Shown here in pieces: positions 45,082 to 54,128 of a DNA stretch of 64,000 nt; the first letter of the stretch is position 1, and every line of letters begins with the position of its first letter. A model generated the notes under the pieces. That model saw nothing but the letters and a program-made list of their open reading frames with translations. It ran no database searches and had not been told where the DNA came from. The stretch spans positions 372,001 to 436,000 of the forward strand of contig CAWBTU010000004.1 of NCBI GenBank assembly GCA_963791805.1. Reading direction: 5' to 3'. Both the position numbers and the translations under genes were made by a program. Source of the stretch: JACMJL01 sp963791805 (lineage in GTDB: Bacteria; Bacillota; Clostridia; Clostridiales; Clostridiaceae).

Positions 45082-45339
45082 TTATTTCTCCATTTTCCAA
45101 GTACGAATATCATGAAAATTATAGCCCTTAATCTCATTTTGCCTGTCCCTATACTCTCTCATTCTTTTCCCTACTGTATCTTTACTAACTCCTAGGATAC
45201 TCGATACCTCATTTTTTGTCTTTCCATCATTTATTAATGCCATAATCTCTTCACAACTTGCATCTTTATCCGATAAATCTAATAAATTGTTTCTTAATTG
45301 CTCATTCTCAATCTCTTGTAAATCAATATCTATATCCAA
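45082..45339 (-). CDS. Small helix-turn-helix protein
   Basis: 85 residues ending with a DNA-binding helix-turn-helix (CEEIMALINDGKTKNEVSSI, then LGVSKDTVGKRMREY). A TTG start 9 bases after GGGGGG is preferred; an ATG three codons upstream touches the site. Likely a regulator or DNA-binding accessory factor of the cluster of small coiled-coil proteins next to it. Confidence 0.65.
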   Translation of the reverse strand: MDIDIDLQEIENEQLRNNLLDLSDKDASCEEIMALINDGKTKNEVSSILGVSKDTVGKRMREYRDRQNEIKGYNFHDIRTWKMEK

Positions 45340-45526
45340 TAAACTCATCCCCCCTTTAAACTATTTAAGCTATTTAATCCTTTAATAGCTTAATCAAAAT
45401 TCCCTAAAATCACCCTCTGTACTATACTATTTATCTAGTTATATAGTTCAACTATTAATTTCTACTAATAGTACATACTGTTAAGATATACTATTAATAT
45501 AATCATAATTAAATATGATGATTTCT

Positions 45527-45742
45527 TTATCTATGCATCAATTCATTCATACATCGTTTCTCTAATTCATCTGATGATTCAATATACAAACTGCGCTCTT
45601 CTATAATACTGTCTTGTAGGCTTCTGTTTGTGTATTCCGATGAATACACTCTTTCCTGGAGTATATTCATCTCATTTTTTAATTCTTCATTCCTGGCAGT
45701 TAAACTGACCACATTTTCTTTTATTTTCAATAGCTCATCCAT
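45527..45742 (-). CDS. Small coiled-coil protein
   Basis: 71 residues: MDELLKIKENVVSLTARNEE continuing as a nearly uninterrupted coiled coil (SLQDSIIEERSLYIESSDELE). GGTGGAG precedes the ATG. It abuts the next coiled-coil gene by one base and probably forms hetero-oligomers with the neighbours. No DNA-binding motif. Confidence 0.6.
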   Translation of the reverse strand: MDELLKIKENVVSLTARNEELKNEMNILQERVYSSEYTNRSLQDSIIEERSLYIESSDELEKRCMNELMHR

Positions 45743-45743
45743 A

Positions 45744-45971
45744 TTATCTCCACCTACTAACTATTTTCATAAGCTCATTACGACCTAAATCCAATTCTTT
45801 AGAATGGCAGCTCCTATTTTTTTCTAATATCCCTTCAAGCCTTTTGTTTTCAGTTTCTATGTATTTCGCTCTACTCTCTAGTATTTCATTTTGTTGATAG
45901 ATTACTTCATTTCTAATTGTTAGTAATAATTCTGTTTTTTTATAGCACTCTAATTCTTCATCTTGATTCAT
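45744..45971 (-). CDS. Small coiled-coil protein
   Basis: 75 residues starting MNQDEELECYKKTELLLT after GGAGGTG. Largely coiled coil (VIYQQNEILESRAKYIETEN) with a basic end. Part of a five-gene run of short coiled-coil and helix-turn-helix proteins. Confidence 0.6.
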   Translation of the reverse strand: MNQDEELECYKKTELLLTIRNEVIYQQNEILESRAKYIETENKRLEGILEKNRSCHSKELDLGRNELMKIVSRWR

Positions 45972-45994
45972 ATAAAACACCTCCATGATTTAAT

Positions 45995-46372
45995 TTATAT
46001 ACTATTTATCAACTTTTTGAGTCTCCTCCAAATTGTTGCTTTACTAATCTCTAGCTTTTCTGCTATTTCCTTATGTGTCATGCCTTGATCCTTATATGCG
46101 AGTATGCGCTCTTTACTAACCTCTGCTTTATATGCATTTTTTTCTCCTTTTTGCATTCTGTTGATTCTTAACTGATAGTTAGTTACATCTCTCTTCTTCT
46201 TAAGAAGAACATTATCAATAGTTAGTGCATCAATTTTCATTTTGAGCTTAGTTATTTCTATACCTTTTTCTATTGCATCTTCGCTCTTTTCCTTGAGCTT
46301 CTTTTCGATCTTATTTATTTCAGTATTTGATATCAAAGATGCCTGTAAACGTTGCTCTTCATCCAAGTGCAT
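45995..46372 (-). CDS. Coiled-coil protein with C-terminal helix-turn-helix
   Basis: 125 residues. The N-terminal two-thirds is coiled coil (EKKLKEKSEDAIEKGIEITK). The end is a resolvase-type helix-turn-helix (ERILAYKDQGMTHKEIAEKL, then EISKATIWRRLKKLI). Start MHLDEEQRLQ with GAGGGGTGGG upstream. Coiled coil plus DNA-binding tail suggests a dimeric DNA-binding regulator. The 56.2 kb gene has the same plan. Confidence 0.7.
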   Translation of the reverse strand: MHLDEEQRLQASLISNTEINKIEKKLKEKSEDAIEKGIEITKLKMKIDALTIDNVLLKKKRDVTNYQLRINRMQKGEKNAYKAEVSKERILAYKDQGMTHKEIAEKLEISKATIWRRLKKLINSI

Positions 46373-46374
46373 TT

Positions 46375-46566
46375 TTAATCCCACCCCTCTACTATTTTAT
46401 TTCCTTTTTCTATTTGCTCGTCCATACTTTTAGCATCAAAATCATCATTTAATTCTTCACTATAGCTGTATGTCTTGCGTTCACAACCCATTTTATTTTT
46501 GTTTTTAATACGCTCTCTAGTAGTCCTATTTAATTTTATTGCATCTTTTATTCTAGGAAAGCACAT
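46375..46566 (-). CDS. Small basic protein at the head of the regulator cluster
   Basis: 63 residues: MCFPRIKDAIKLNRTTRERI, basic N-terminal half; acidic C-terminal half (SEELNDDFDAKSMDEQIEKG). AAGGAGG precedes the ATG. Its promoter region is duplicated in front of the 1700-residue gene. Unknown function. Confidence 0.55.
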   Translation of the reverse strand: MCFPRIKDAIKLNRTTRERIKNKNKMGCERKTYSYSEELNDDFDAKSMDEQIEKGNKIVEGWD

Positions 46567-46567
46567 T

Positions 46568-46720
46568 TTTTATTCCTCCTTAACTTCTTATTTGTTATAA
46601 TATTTATCCAATGTTTATTTATAGGTAGTTTATTTGCTTTTACCTGCTTAATGTGAGGCTAATACAGTATAATAAAATGATATCTGAACTTATAGCTGCA
46701 CTCTATGGTGTATATTTTAT
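46568..46720 (-). promoter_or_regulatory. Duplicated leader/promoter segment, copy 1
   Basis: About 150 bases closely similar to a segment at 52004-52150. Shared words include ATTCCTCCTTAACTTCTTAT, TTTATAGGTAGTTTA and TGTGAGGCTAATACAGTATA. On the minus strand it ends in AAGGAGGAATAA, the ribosome site of the 63-residue gene. Confidence 0.7.
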
Positions 46721-46768
46721 TTAGTTTTGTGATACAACATACTAACTAATCTTTGTTTCCAATAAAGT

Positions 46769-46802
46769 AAAGACCATCTGACTATATAATCAGATGGTCT
46801 TT
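46769..46802. terminator. Terminator of the 1700-residue gene
   Basis: A perfect 13-base stem (AAAGACCATCTGA and its complement) with an 8-base loop and T-tracts on both sides. Confidence 0.8.
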
Positions 46803-46818
46803 ATTATTTCTCCTTAAC

Positions 46819-49800
46819 TTAATCCCTAGCCTTCTTTGCTCTTTCTATTTCTGCATCTATTTCTATTGCATCTTCACTATCGTCAGCATACTTGTCACCA
46901 TATGTGTATGTCTTTGGATCATAATCCTTGTTTCTTTCTGACTGTTCTCTGTCTCTGGCATCATTTATATCATCGTTTCTATCCCTGTCATCATTGTTAT
47001 AGTTATAATCATCATGTCCAAGTCCACCATTACTTCCTCTGAACCTATTCTGATTACTTGGACTTGGGTTTTCATTCCCAAAGTTTGATATTTTATCTCC
47101 TATGCTACTCATCCCACCAGAAACCTTTTCTGTAATCATTCCTGCTACTGATGTGTATACTTCCATTCCCATGTCTCTGTAGTGTTTGAAACAAAAGTCT
47201 ATCATTTTAAACATTCCGTATATATAAACTAGACTTGCTGCAATTATTATTATGAAGCACCATACTGGGTTACCTGAGTTAACTTGAACACTCTGAACCG
47301 TCAGTACTGCGTCTGATGTTGTTACTGCCATTAAACTACTGAATACTGCATAGTATATCAATGTCATTATTAAAAATAGTATGTTACTTATTAGATACCC
47401 ACATGACACTTTAGTCTTTTGTAAATTACTTGCTAGTATCGAGTGTATTATAGCTACAAATCCTAAGTAGAATATTAATCCCATTGTAAGATTTCTTAAT
47501 AACGGTATAATATAGGAACACAAAAATGCTGATATTAATAATAGTGTTGCTGATAGCATATCACTATCACTTATTACATTTTGCATAGTGTCTCCGTATA
47601 TATAGGTTGTATCTTTTGTTACATTTAACATTAACATTTTCATTACAGAATCAAATGATATTGCTCTTAAGTCTAACCCACTTGGATACATAGAGTAAGA
47701 ACTGTTAAATAATCCAGATGGACTGTAAGCTGTATCGAATGCCAGTACAGATTCTGTTGCCATTTGTCTTAACATTACCTCTTTTGTCATTCCCTTAACG
47801 TTAGCGTAATTTAGTAACATTGTCCAACGTCTTGATACATCCTTATTCAACTTAACTGCCTTAAGCTCTACTATGTTAAGGTCTGACTCACTTAAACCTA
47901 ATTCGTGCATTTGAGCCTCACTGAATACCATTGGTCTGTCAGCTGGATAGCAATCAATTAACATAGGATTCTTTATCTTTACTCTATCGCCATTCTTATT
48001 TCTCACTATGGCTGACTTAGTAAATTCAGGAGACTCCATAAGTTTTGTTGCCCAGTTACTTCTAAACATCCATGATTTATTGTTGTTTTTGTAGATGTCG
48101 TATTCTGTAATCTTTGCATCCCCTAAAACTCCAGACTTGCCATCCATTCCTCCTGCTGTAATTTGCATTTCGTATAAGTATGGTACCATGTTTGTGAATA
48201 GTTCCTGTAAATCTGTTACGTCTTTTATATATCCAGTTTCGCCTGCGTGCATGAACGATGTTCTTACCTCGCTGCCATCTGTTTTCTTGATATACTGACC
48301 CTGTAGTTTTCCAACTAGTGACCCTAGTGTTATGTCTGAATCAAAACAATCTTTTACTGCCTCATATGAATAATGATATGGACTTTCAGTTGACCACAAG
48401 TAACCATAAGATTGTTTTACTGTTGACCTATCAAATCTATTGTATGTTCCTGCTGCTTGCTCAATTAATACTGAAGTCGATATAAATGATTGAGCCTTTC
48501 CTGCCTGTAGCGATGTATCCACATAATCTCTAAATGACTTATCTCCTTTATACTCACCACCGAATCCGAAAGCTCTGTTTAATGGATTAGCATTTGTTTT
48601 TAGTAAATAGAAGTATGTGTGAGGCATTTCGTCCAATGGCTTACCTTTATAATAAGCTTCTGACCTATATGGTATTGTAGCAGTACTAGATGTTGATGCC
48701 GTATCTGTATAGTCAGGGTAATAAGATTTTCTGTCAGCTAATTTAATGGGGTCTTCTACAGCTGCTACAACCGCTGTACTAGGTGTACTGGTTGTACTGG
48801 TTGTATTTGTTGTTTGCTGCTGTCCATTGACAGTAGTAGAAAACTGAGCATCTGCTGGTTTATATAACCAATACATATTAGATACGTCATCATACATGTC
48901 TCCCAATGGTATATACACATAATCCGCTGACTTATCATTTGCAGTAAACTGTCTCATTATCATTGGAAGCATCCAACGCACTGACTTTAGTGACTGCACT
49001 TCTGCAAAGTTTCCACTTTGAGCCTGTGTAATCTTTCTTGATATATCTGTTTTCACCATTAGTGCTCTATCCAAATAAACTACATTTAAAGTTTTTACAA
49101 GTTCAACTACTTTAGCTTGGTCATCTTTTGATAATGAACTTACATAACCTGTTGATATAGATGTGTTATTCACATAATCTTTCTCCATTGTAGCGTTTGT
49201 GACCGACTCGGATACCCCCCAGTATGTCATTTTTGATTTAAACATGTTTTGTACGAAGTTATTAGCTATTGATGGAGTTAACTCTCCTGCTGATGGTACT
49301 ACCAGAACTGTATTTATCACAACTGCCAGCGCTACTACGTACCATGATATTTTTCTACCTTTTAATAACCCTGTTAATATTATCAATATAGATGCTATTG
49401 CTATTATTATTATTGCTGCTCTTGTATATATCTTCATAAACCAGGCTGTCATGAAATTATCTGAGTATGACTCTAATGATAAGAATCCTGTTGCATTTCG
49501 TGTTGCTAAATTAGATGTAATATTAGAATAAAATGATGTAGCATTACCATATACTATCTTTTGGTAATTATCATATACGAAGTTGTTAATATAGCTCTTC
49601 ATCATTTCATTTCTGTAGTCCTTACCTTCTGTTGGATGCAACATCATGTATGTATAGTTTAATACATCTTGTTTTTTATCGTCTTGAGATTTTATTTTAG
49701 CTATTGATTTTATATCAGCCTTAAGCATATCCGATGTACCATCAAATATTCTTGGATTGAACTCACTTGAAACTACCTTAGTCAGCTTATCCGTTTTAAC

Positions 49801-51921
49801 CCCATACCAGTCAAGATATGTCATGTATATGTAGGTTGAATACAATCCGAATTCTGTTCCTTCTCTTACTCCGAGTACGTTTCCTACTGCTCTCATAACC
49901 TCTGATGTTGGATAAACCTTAATCAGCCTTCCTGGAAAGTGGTTTATAGTTGTGCCTGTTGAAAATAAAAGACTAGTTGCCTTTTTATTATCTATTTTTA
50001 CGTTATCCATACCTTCAAATGGATTAGCCATATCTGTTATTGTTGCTCCAAATAATTTGGTTTTGTCTACATTAACTTTGAACAGTTCGTTGTCTTTATC
50101 AGCTACAAATCCTGCTAGTGCCTGTGATATTGTACCTGATGATACTCCAAGTATATTTTTTCTAAATCCCATCATAGAACTGGATTCACTTGTCTCAAGC
50201 ATACTTTTTATATATTCTCTCTTCACATCTCCTGCTAGAGTAGATTTATCCTTTGTATATGCCTGGTAAATGTAGTTTACGAATAATCTTTCTGCCCCAG
50301 CACTATTTGTTTTATTTTTTGTCGTTCCAACATCCATCTGTACAGGTGCTATCACAGGTTCACTGAATAAGCTTTGATCTGTAGTGTTTGTTTTCAGTTT
50401 ACTTAATATTTTTACATTCGGGTTTTTGCCTGCTATGTTTGCTAGTTTACCGCTTGCCTTTAGCATATTATCTAAAGCCTCTTTGGCCTTGCCATCTTTA
50501 GACCAGTCTTTAAATTTAAATTTATCCATATTAGCTGCCTCTAATTTAAGTGTGTAGTCATTTCCAAGTTCTTTATTTGCATCTAAATTAAATAACTCTT
50601 CCACCGCTTTACCATAGCTTGTGTTATAAACGCTGCTAGACTCACCAGATACTGTTTTATTTCCATTTGCTGCTGCACCTCCATGGAAATAAGTGTCATA
50701 CATTATTGAATCAAGATCATAGTACAATTCTAATGTACCCTGTGGAATATTATCAAGATGAGATCCCAACGCAGGAAGTCCCCCAAACCTTACAGCAGTT
50801 GTTGAACCAATTATTGGTAGTGTGTCACGCCCAAACCAACCGGATACACTTTGTTGCCCATTTACTACTATGTCAGAACCCGATACCGTGCTGTTAATAC
50901 CATTAAATATCATAGATGATAAAAGGTTTATTTTTGGGGTAGCTGTTAAATGTTGATTTATTGATGCAGGTATAATAATTCTTCTTGACCCATTATACTG
51001 AGTCACAATGTTTCCAAATGTATCCATCCCTAGTTTCAAATTGTTTGATTGTGCCCACATATCATTAAAAGTATCTTTAAATTGAGTACCAAAATCTCCG
51101 CAGGCTACACGTGCTATAAATGCAGTAAGTATCTGTGCATCCCATCCGTCTGTATAGTCAAGTACTGTTTCGTACCCAGACCCATACTTCCTGTAGAATG
51201 TAGGTATTGACCCAGAATTGATTGTTGCTACGCTAGCATACTTATCATTTGAGTCTATATACTGTGATATCCCCTCATTTTTGCTGTCTCCATCTATAGG
51301 AACTATATCTGTATTAGGACTTAATAATCCGTCTGTGTCTCCTAGTGTTACCCATGATTCATCTGAATTACCTTTTGACATTAGAAATAGGTCTTTAAAT
51401 GTTGCGTCCCTAATAACGCCATTGTTTGCTGGTGTAAGTGATCCGCTTGGAGGAGCTGTTTTAGTAAACCCATCTCTTTTTACAGTGTTAAATGATACAG
51501 ATAGTTGAGTCACTCCACCTTGCTTTTGTTGATCTACTGCATACTTAAGTAACCCCTTAATTGTTTCTGCATTTGCAGGGTCAGAACCTGTACCGAATTG
51601 TAATGCCTTCAGACCTGACCCCTTACTACCAGTAGTAGAATTAGTATTGAATGCTGAATCATAATCGTCAATTAGTGGCGTAGCAAAATTACTTAAGAAT
51701 ATACCCCAAGTTAGCATCTCCCACTTATTCCAGTCATCCGATACAAAGTTAGGATCCAGTACTGGAGAACCTAATGCCTGGTTTGTACCTATCATGCTAT
51801 AATTATTTGCTCCATAAGCTAGTCCTGATGCTGATAGTGCTGATTGCAATAGACATACTGTAATTAAACTTATTGCTATTCCTTTTTTAATTATATTACT
51901 TGTATTTCCTTTTAGCCTCAT
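46819..51921 (-). CDS. Giant polytopic membrane protein of the envelope module (1700 aa)
   Basis: Signal peptide (IIKKGIAISLITVCLLQSAL), then an extracellular domain of about 790 residues. Two membrane helices at about 827-877 (TRAAIIIIAIASILIILTGL, ISWYVVALAVVINTVLVV). A second extracellular region lies at about 880-1440, and four or five helices at about 1448-1575 (MLSATLLLISAFLCSYIIPL, VSCGYLISNILFLIMTLIYY). The cytoplasmic tail is charged and asparagine/aspartate-rich (DDRDRNDDINDARDREQSER). The layout is like an enlarged VirB6/TrbL-type conjugation channel protein with huge outer loops, but no sequence motif confirms that. GGTGG precedes the ATG. Probable membrane core of the surface apparatus. 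Confidence 0.75.
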   Translation of the reverse strand: MRLKGNTSNIIKKGIAISLITVCLLQSALSASGLAYGANNYSMIGTNQALGSPVLDPNFVSDDWNKWEMLTWGIFLSNFATPLIDDYDSAFNTNSTTGSKGSGLKALQFGTGSDPANAETIKGLLKYAVDQQKQGGVTQLSVSFNTVKRDGFTKTAPPSGSLTPANNGVIRDATFKDLFLMSKGNSDESWVTLGDTDGLLSPNTDIVPIDGDSKNEGISQYIDSNDKYASVATINSGSIPTFYRKYGSGYETVLDYTDGWDAQILTAFIARVACGDFGTQFKDTFNDMWAQSNNLKLGMDTFGNIVTQYNGSRRIIIPASINQHLTATPKINLLSSMIFNGINSTVSGSDIVVNGQQSVSGWFGRDTLPIIGSTTAVRFGGLPALGSHLDNIPQGTLELYYDLDSIMYDTYFHGGAAANGNKTVSGESSSVYNTSYGKAVEELFNLDANKELGNDYTLKLEAANMDKFKFKDWSKDGKAKEALDNMLKASGKLANIAGKNPNVKILSKLKTNTTDQSLFSEPVIAPVQMDVGTTKNKTNSAGAERLFVNYIYQAYTKDKSTLAGDVKREYIKSMLETSESSSMMGFRKNILGVSSGTISQALAGFVADKDNELFKVNVDKTKLFGATITDMANPFEGMDNVKIDNKKATSLLFSTGTTINHFPGRLIKVYPTSEVMRAVGNVLGVREGTEFGLYSTYIYMTYLDWYGVKTDKLTKVVSSEFNPRIFDGTSDMLKADIKSIAKIKSQDDKKQDVLNYTYMMLHPTEGKDYRNEMMKSYINNFVYDNYQKIVYGNATSFYSNITSNLATRNATGFLSLESYSDNFMTAWFMKIYTRAAIIIIAIASILIILTGLLKGRKISWYVVALAVVINTVLVVPSAGELTPSIANNFVQNMFKSKMTYWGVSESVTNATMEKDYVNNTSISTGYVSSLSKDDQAKVVELVKTLNVVYLDRALMVKTDISRKITQAQSGNFAEVQSLKSVRWMLPMIMRQFTANDKSADYVYIPLGDMYDDVSNMYWLYKPADAQFSTTVNGQQQTTNTTSTTSTPSTAVVAAVEDPIKLADRKSYYPDYTDTASTSSTATIPYRSEAYYKGKPLDEMPHTYFYLLKTNANPLNRAFGFGGEYKGDKSFRDYVDTSLQAGKAQSFISTSVLIEQAAGTYNRFDRSTVKQSYGYLWSTESPYHYSYEAVKDCFDSDITLGSLVGKLQGQYIKKTDGSEVRTSFMHAGETGYIKDVTDLQELFTNMVPYLYEMQITAGGMDGKSGVLGDAKITEYDIYKNNNKSWMFRSNWATKLMESPEFTKSAIVRNKNGDRVKIKNPMLIDCYPADRPMVFSEAQMHELGLSESDLNIVELKAVKLNKDVSRRWTMLLNYANVKGMTKEVMLRQMATESVLAFDTAYSPSGLFNSSYSMYPSGLDLRAISFDSVMKMLMLNVTKDTTYIYGDTMQNVISDSDMLSATLLLISAFLCSYIIPLLRNLTMGLIFYLGFVAIIHSILASNLQKTKVSCGYLISNILFLIMTLIYYAVFSSLMAVTTSDAVLTVQSVQVNSGNPVWCFIIIIAASLVYIYGMFKMIDFCFKHYRDMGMEVYTSVAGMITEKVSGGMSSIGDKISNFGNENPSPSNQNRFRGSNGGLGHDDYNYNNDDRDRNDDINDARDREQSERNKDYDPKTYTYGDKYADDSEDAIEIDAEIERAKKARD

Positions 51922-52003
51922 TATTCCACCGCCTTTATATTAAAATTGCTAGCCTACCTATTACTTTTACAATGTCTCCGAATACATCAATTAGATATAC
52001 TTA

Positions 52004-52150
52004 TTCCTCCTTAACTTCTTATTTATTTTAATATTCATCCAACGCTTATTTATAGGTAGTTTAGTTGCATTTATCTGCTTCATGTGAGGCTAATACAGTA
52101 TAATAACATGATATCTAAACTTGTGATTGTACTATAAATTGTATATTTTA
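52004..52150 (-). promoter_or_regulatory. Duplicated leader/promoter segment, copy 2
   Basis: Second copy of the segment at 46568-46720. The AAGGAGGAATAA site is kept, but no gene starts after it (frame closes at once), so the 1700-residue gene uses its own weaker site about 80 bases further on. It likely still supplies the promoter. Confidence 0.65.
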
Positions 52151-52177
52151 CATTTACTATTGTTGTTCTAAATAATA

Positions 52178-52207
52178 AAAGCCACCTAGTAAACACTAAG
52201 TGACTTT
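52178..52207 (-). terminator. Terminator of the 310-residue gene
   Basis: AAAGCCACCTAGT pairs with ACTAAGTGACTTT (two G-U pairs on the minus strand), with T-rich sequence after it. Confidence 0.65.
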
Positions 52208-52291
52208 AACTTATTATCTATTCTATTTGTTAATATCATTACACCAACTTTTAAATTAAATCATTAGTTAGTGTCTCCTGTTTTATCAAGT

Positions 52292-53224
52292 TTAATTTGA
52301 ACTAATTCCAGTATATGTGCAGTAGTATCCACTTCTTTCCTTACGTTCCGAAGTCCCTTCCTTATACATGCTACCATCATCGTATTTATAACAACCATTT
52401 TCACTGCACCTTTGGGGTAATTCTTCAATTGTTTTGACCCATCCCCGTCCCACATAACCACCAAGTCCGTAGTCAGGCGGTTGGTTAGCCATAGAACTTT
52501 TGAAAGATTCTTCAGCTAATTGGTATTCAGCTCCGCTTTGCTTCCACATCAAAATCCATTTTTCATCAGATATATCCGCTCGTACATTTGTTGGTGCACT
52601 ACCTGGTACTGAGTTCCAGGCCTTTACCCAAGTATCGTAGTCAAATTGACTGTTATACGGAATTGTATACCCATCCTTATCCTTTACATATTTTAATGTT
52701 TTATCAGATGAATTACTTGAAGGTTGTGGACTTCCACCAGTATTTCCACCCGTGCTTGGTGTACTTGATGTTTGTGTGCTTGTTTCTGGAGCCTGTGTTT
52801 CTGGTGTTTTTATTGCTATGTTCTCTGCTGGAAGCCTATTTATTTCATCAAGAGTCGTACCTAAGTCTCCTGCTTGTTTTTTAAGATAATTTTGTATTTG
52901 TATTGCAGACATACCCGAACCAGTAATTGCTGTTCTTGTATCATCTATTAATAATTTAGCTTCACGGAGTGTAATACCACAGCTTAATTTTTCATTAGGG
53001 TCTGAAGGTAATTTAGATGCAAGTAGTTTAGCATCTGCTCTATTTGCTTGTAATATTTTTGATTTGGTTTGAATCTGAGCCTCACCTTTCTTTAACTTTG
53101 TTTGTAGTTCTGTCCGTGTTTGTTTTGAATTATAGAACTGATTAAACATAATAAAGTTACTTGCTAAACATAATGCCAAAACAACAGTTAGAGATATATT
53201 TACAATATTTTTTTTATTTTTCAT
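52292..53224 (-). CDS. Single-pass secreted/anchored protein of the envelope module
   Basis: N-terminal membrane helix (NIVNISLTVVLALCLASNF). A short coiled coil follows, then residues about 82-135 (GITLREAKLLID to LPAENI), which match the lipoprotein at 33.5-35.2 kb. A Thr/Ser/Pro linker (PETSTQTSSTPSTGGNTGGS) leads to a C-terminal domain with aromatic residues and cysteines (WVKAWNSVPG, LPQRCSENGCYKYDDG, GYYCTYTG). GGAGG precedes the start. Probably membrane-tethered and reaching into the wall. A decayed paralogue lies just upstream. Confidence 0.7.
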   Translation of the reverse strand: MKNKKNIVNISLTVVLALCLASNFIMFNQFYNSKQTRTELQTKLKKGEAQIQTKSKILQANRADAKLLASKLPSDPNEKLSCGITLREAKLLIDDTRTAITGSGMSAIQIQNYLKKQAGDLGTTLDEINRLPAENIAIKTPETQAPETSTQTSSTPSTGGNTGGSPQPSSNSSDKTLKYVKDKDGYTIPYNSQFDYDTWVKAWNSVPGSAPTNVRADISDEKWILMWKQSGAEYQLAEESFKSSMANQPPDYGLGGYVGRGWVKTIEELPQRCSENGCYKYDDGSMYKEGTSERKERSGYYCTYTGISSN

Positions 53225-53323
53225 GCGTACCTCCTTTAGAATATATCAACACAAAAGTGTGTTTTGTTGGATGTTAATTGAGTGAAAATCCGGATTGTCG
53301 GTCAGCTAGTTGTACCCAGTGCC

Positions 53324-53654
53324 TCAGTTTGTTTCTGCCTCATTTTGAGTTGCAGGGTTAACATTACCCACTCCATTGCATGAACTTATTATTGGGATGG
53401 GTACTGTTCTCTCACTACTGTTTTTACTTTCCCGGCACTGTTGGCTGTGCTAATAAATTTTTCTTACTGTACTCAACTTTTATTGTTAATTGATTGCATT
53501 CCTCCTGTATACTTATCTGTTTCTTCTTAATACCTGTGCTATCTTTATTAATAGATGCACGTTGATTATTTAACCATACATTAAACCCAAGACTCACTAC
53601 TATGCATACTCCCAAAAGTACAGGTATAAATTTTTTCAATTTAATCTTCTCCAT
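53324..53654 (-). pseudogene. Decayed paralogue of the envelope lipoprotein / 310-residue family
   Basis: The first 76 codons are intact (MEKIKLKKFIPVLLGVCIVV membrane helix, then a coiled-coil start NKDSTGIKKKQISIQEE) and stop after QPTVPGK. In the next frame the DNA continues NSSERTVPIPIISSCNGVGN and VNPATQNEAETN before a stop, which matches the end of the 555-residue lipoprotein (GVVEDNPATRNEAGANG). The middle domain is missing. So this is a shortened, frameshifted copy. The first part could still be made as a small membrane protein; GGAG lies 4 bases before its ATG. Confidence 0.6.
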
Positions 53655-53666
53655 CTTTCTCCACAC

Positions 53667-54077
53667 GTTGTTTATGCCCCCTCTATCTACATGTATATAA
53701 TAATTATATTTACCATATTTTAACCTATATCGGTTATTTTTGCAATATTATGGTACCTTATGTAAAAATCAATTCTACAATGTTATATTACTTTTCTGTT
53801 TGATTTATGAATATATCTTACTTCTTGTCCTCTACATACCATGTATAACACCCTACTTTTTAATCCCAACCACTTATTGAATTTTAAAATTTAAAAAATC
53901 ATGCCTTTTTAACAGTCATGTATCCTCAAAAAACTCCCTACGACACCAGTATAAAACCTACAATGTAACCTCAGCCATTCAACTGTCAAATTGAATTTTT
54001 ACTTTCCTTAAAATTTAATCACACTCATTCATTTTTTCATCAAAAGGCTGTTATAGCTCTTTGAGTACAAAAAACAA
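53667..54077. other. Gene-free AT-rich interval
   Basis: No coding frame on either strand. Near 53870-53900 TTATTGAATTTTAAAATTTA resembles the 44.8 kb and 40.9 kb intervals. It presumably holds the promoter for the envelope genes to its left. Confidence 0.4.
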
Positions 54078-54106
54078 AAAGAGCCTATCTAACAGATAAA
54101 CTCTTT
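54078..54106 (-). terminator. Terminator of the 149-residue gene
   Basis: AAAGAGCCTATCT pairs with AGATAAACTCTTT (two G-U pairs on the minus strand) followed by T-rich DNA. Confidence 0.7.
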
Positions 54107-54128
54107 ATACTCTTAATGTCAGTGACTT

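Noticed and set aside
52264..52464. Minus-strand 66-codon frame
   Set aside because: Overlaps the end of the 310-residue protein in another frame; no start signal.
29666..53224. Complete type IV secretion or type IV pilus system
   Set aside because: No VirB4, coupling protein, relaxase, PilB, PilC or prepilin peptidase seen in the window; only the envelope parts are present.
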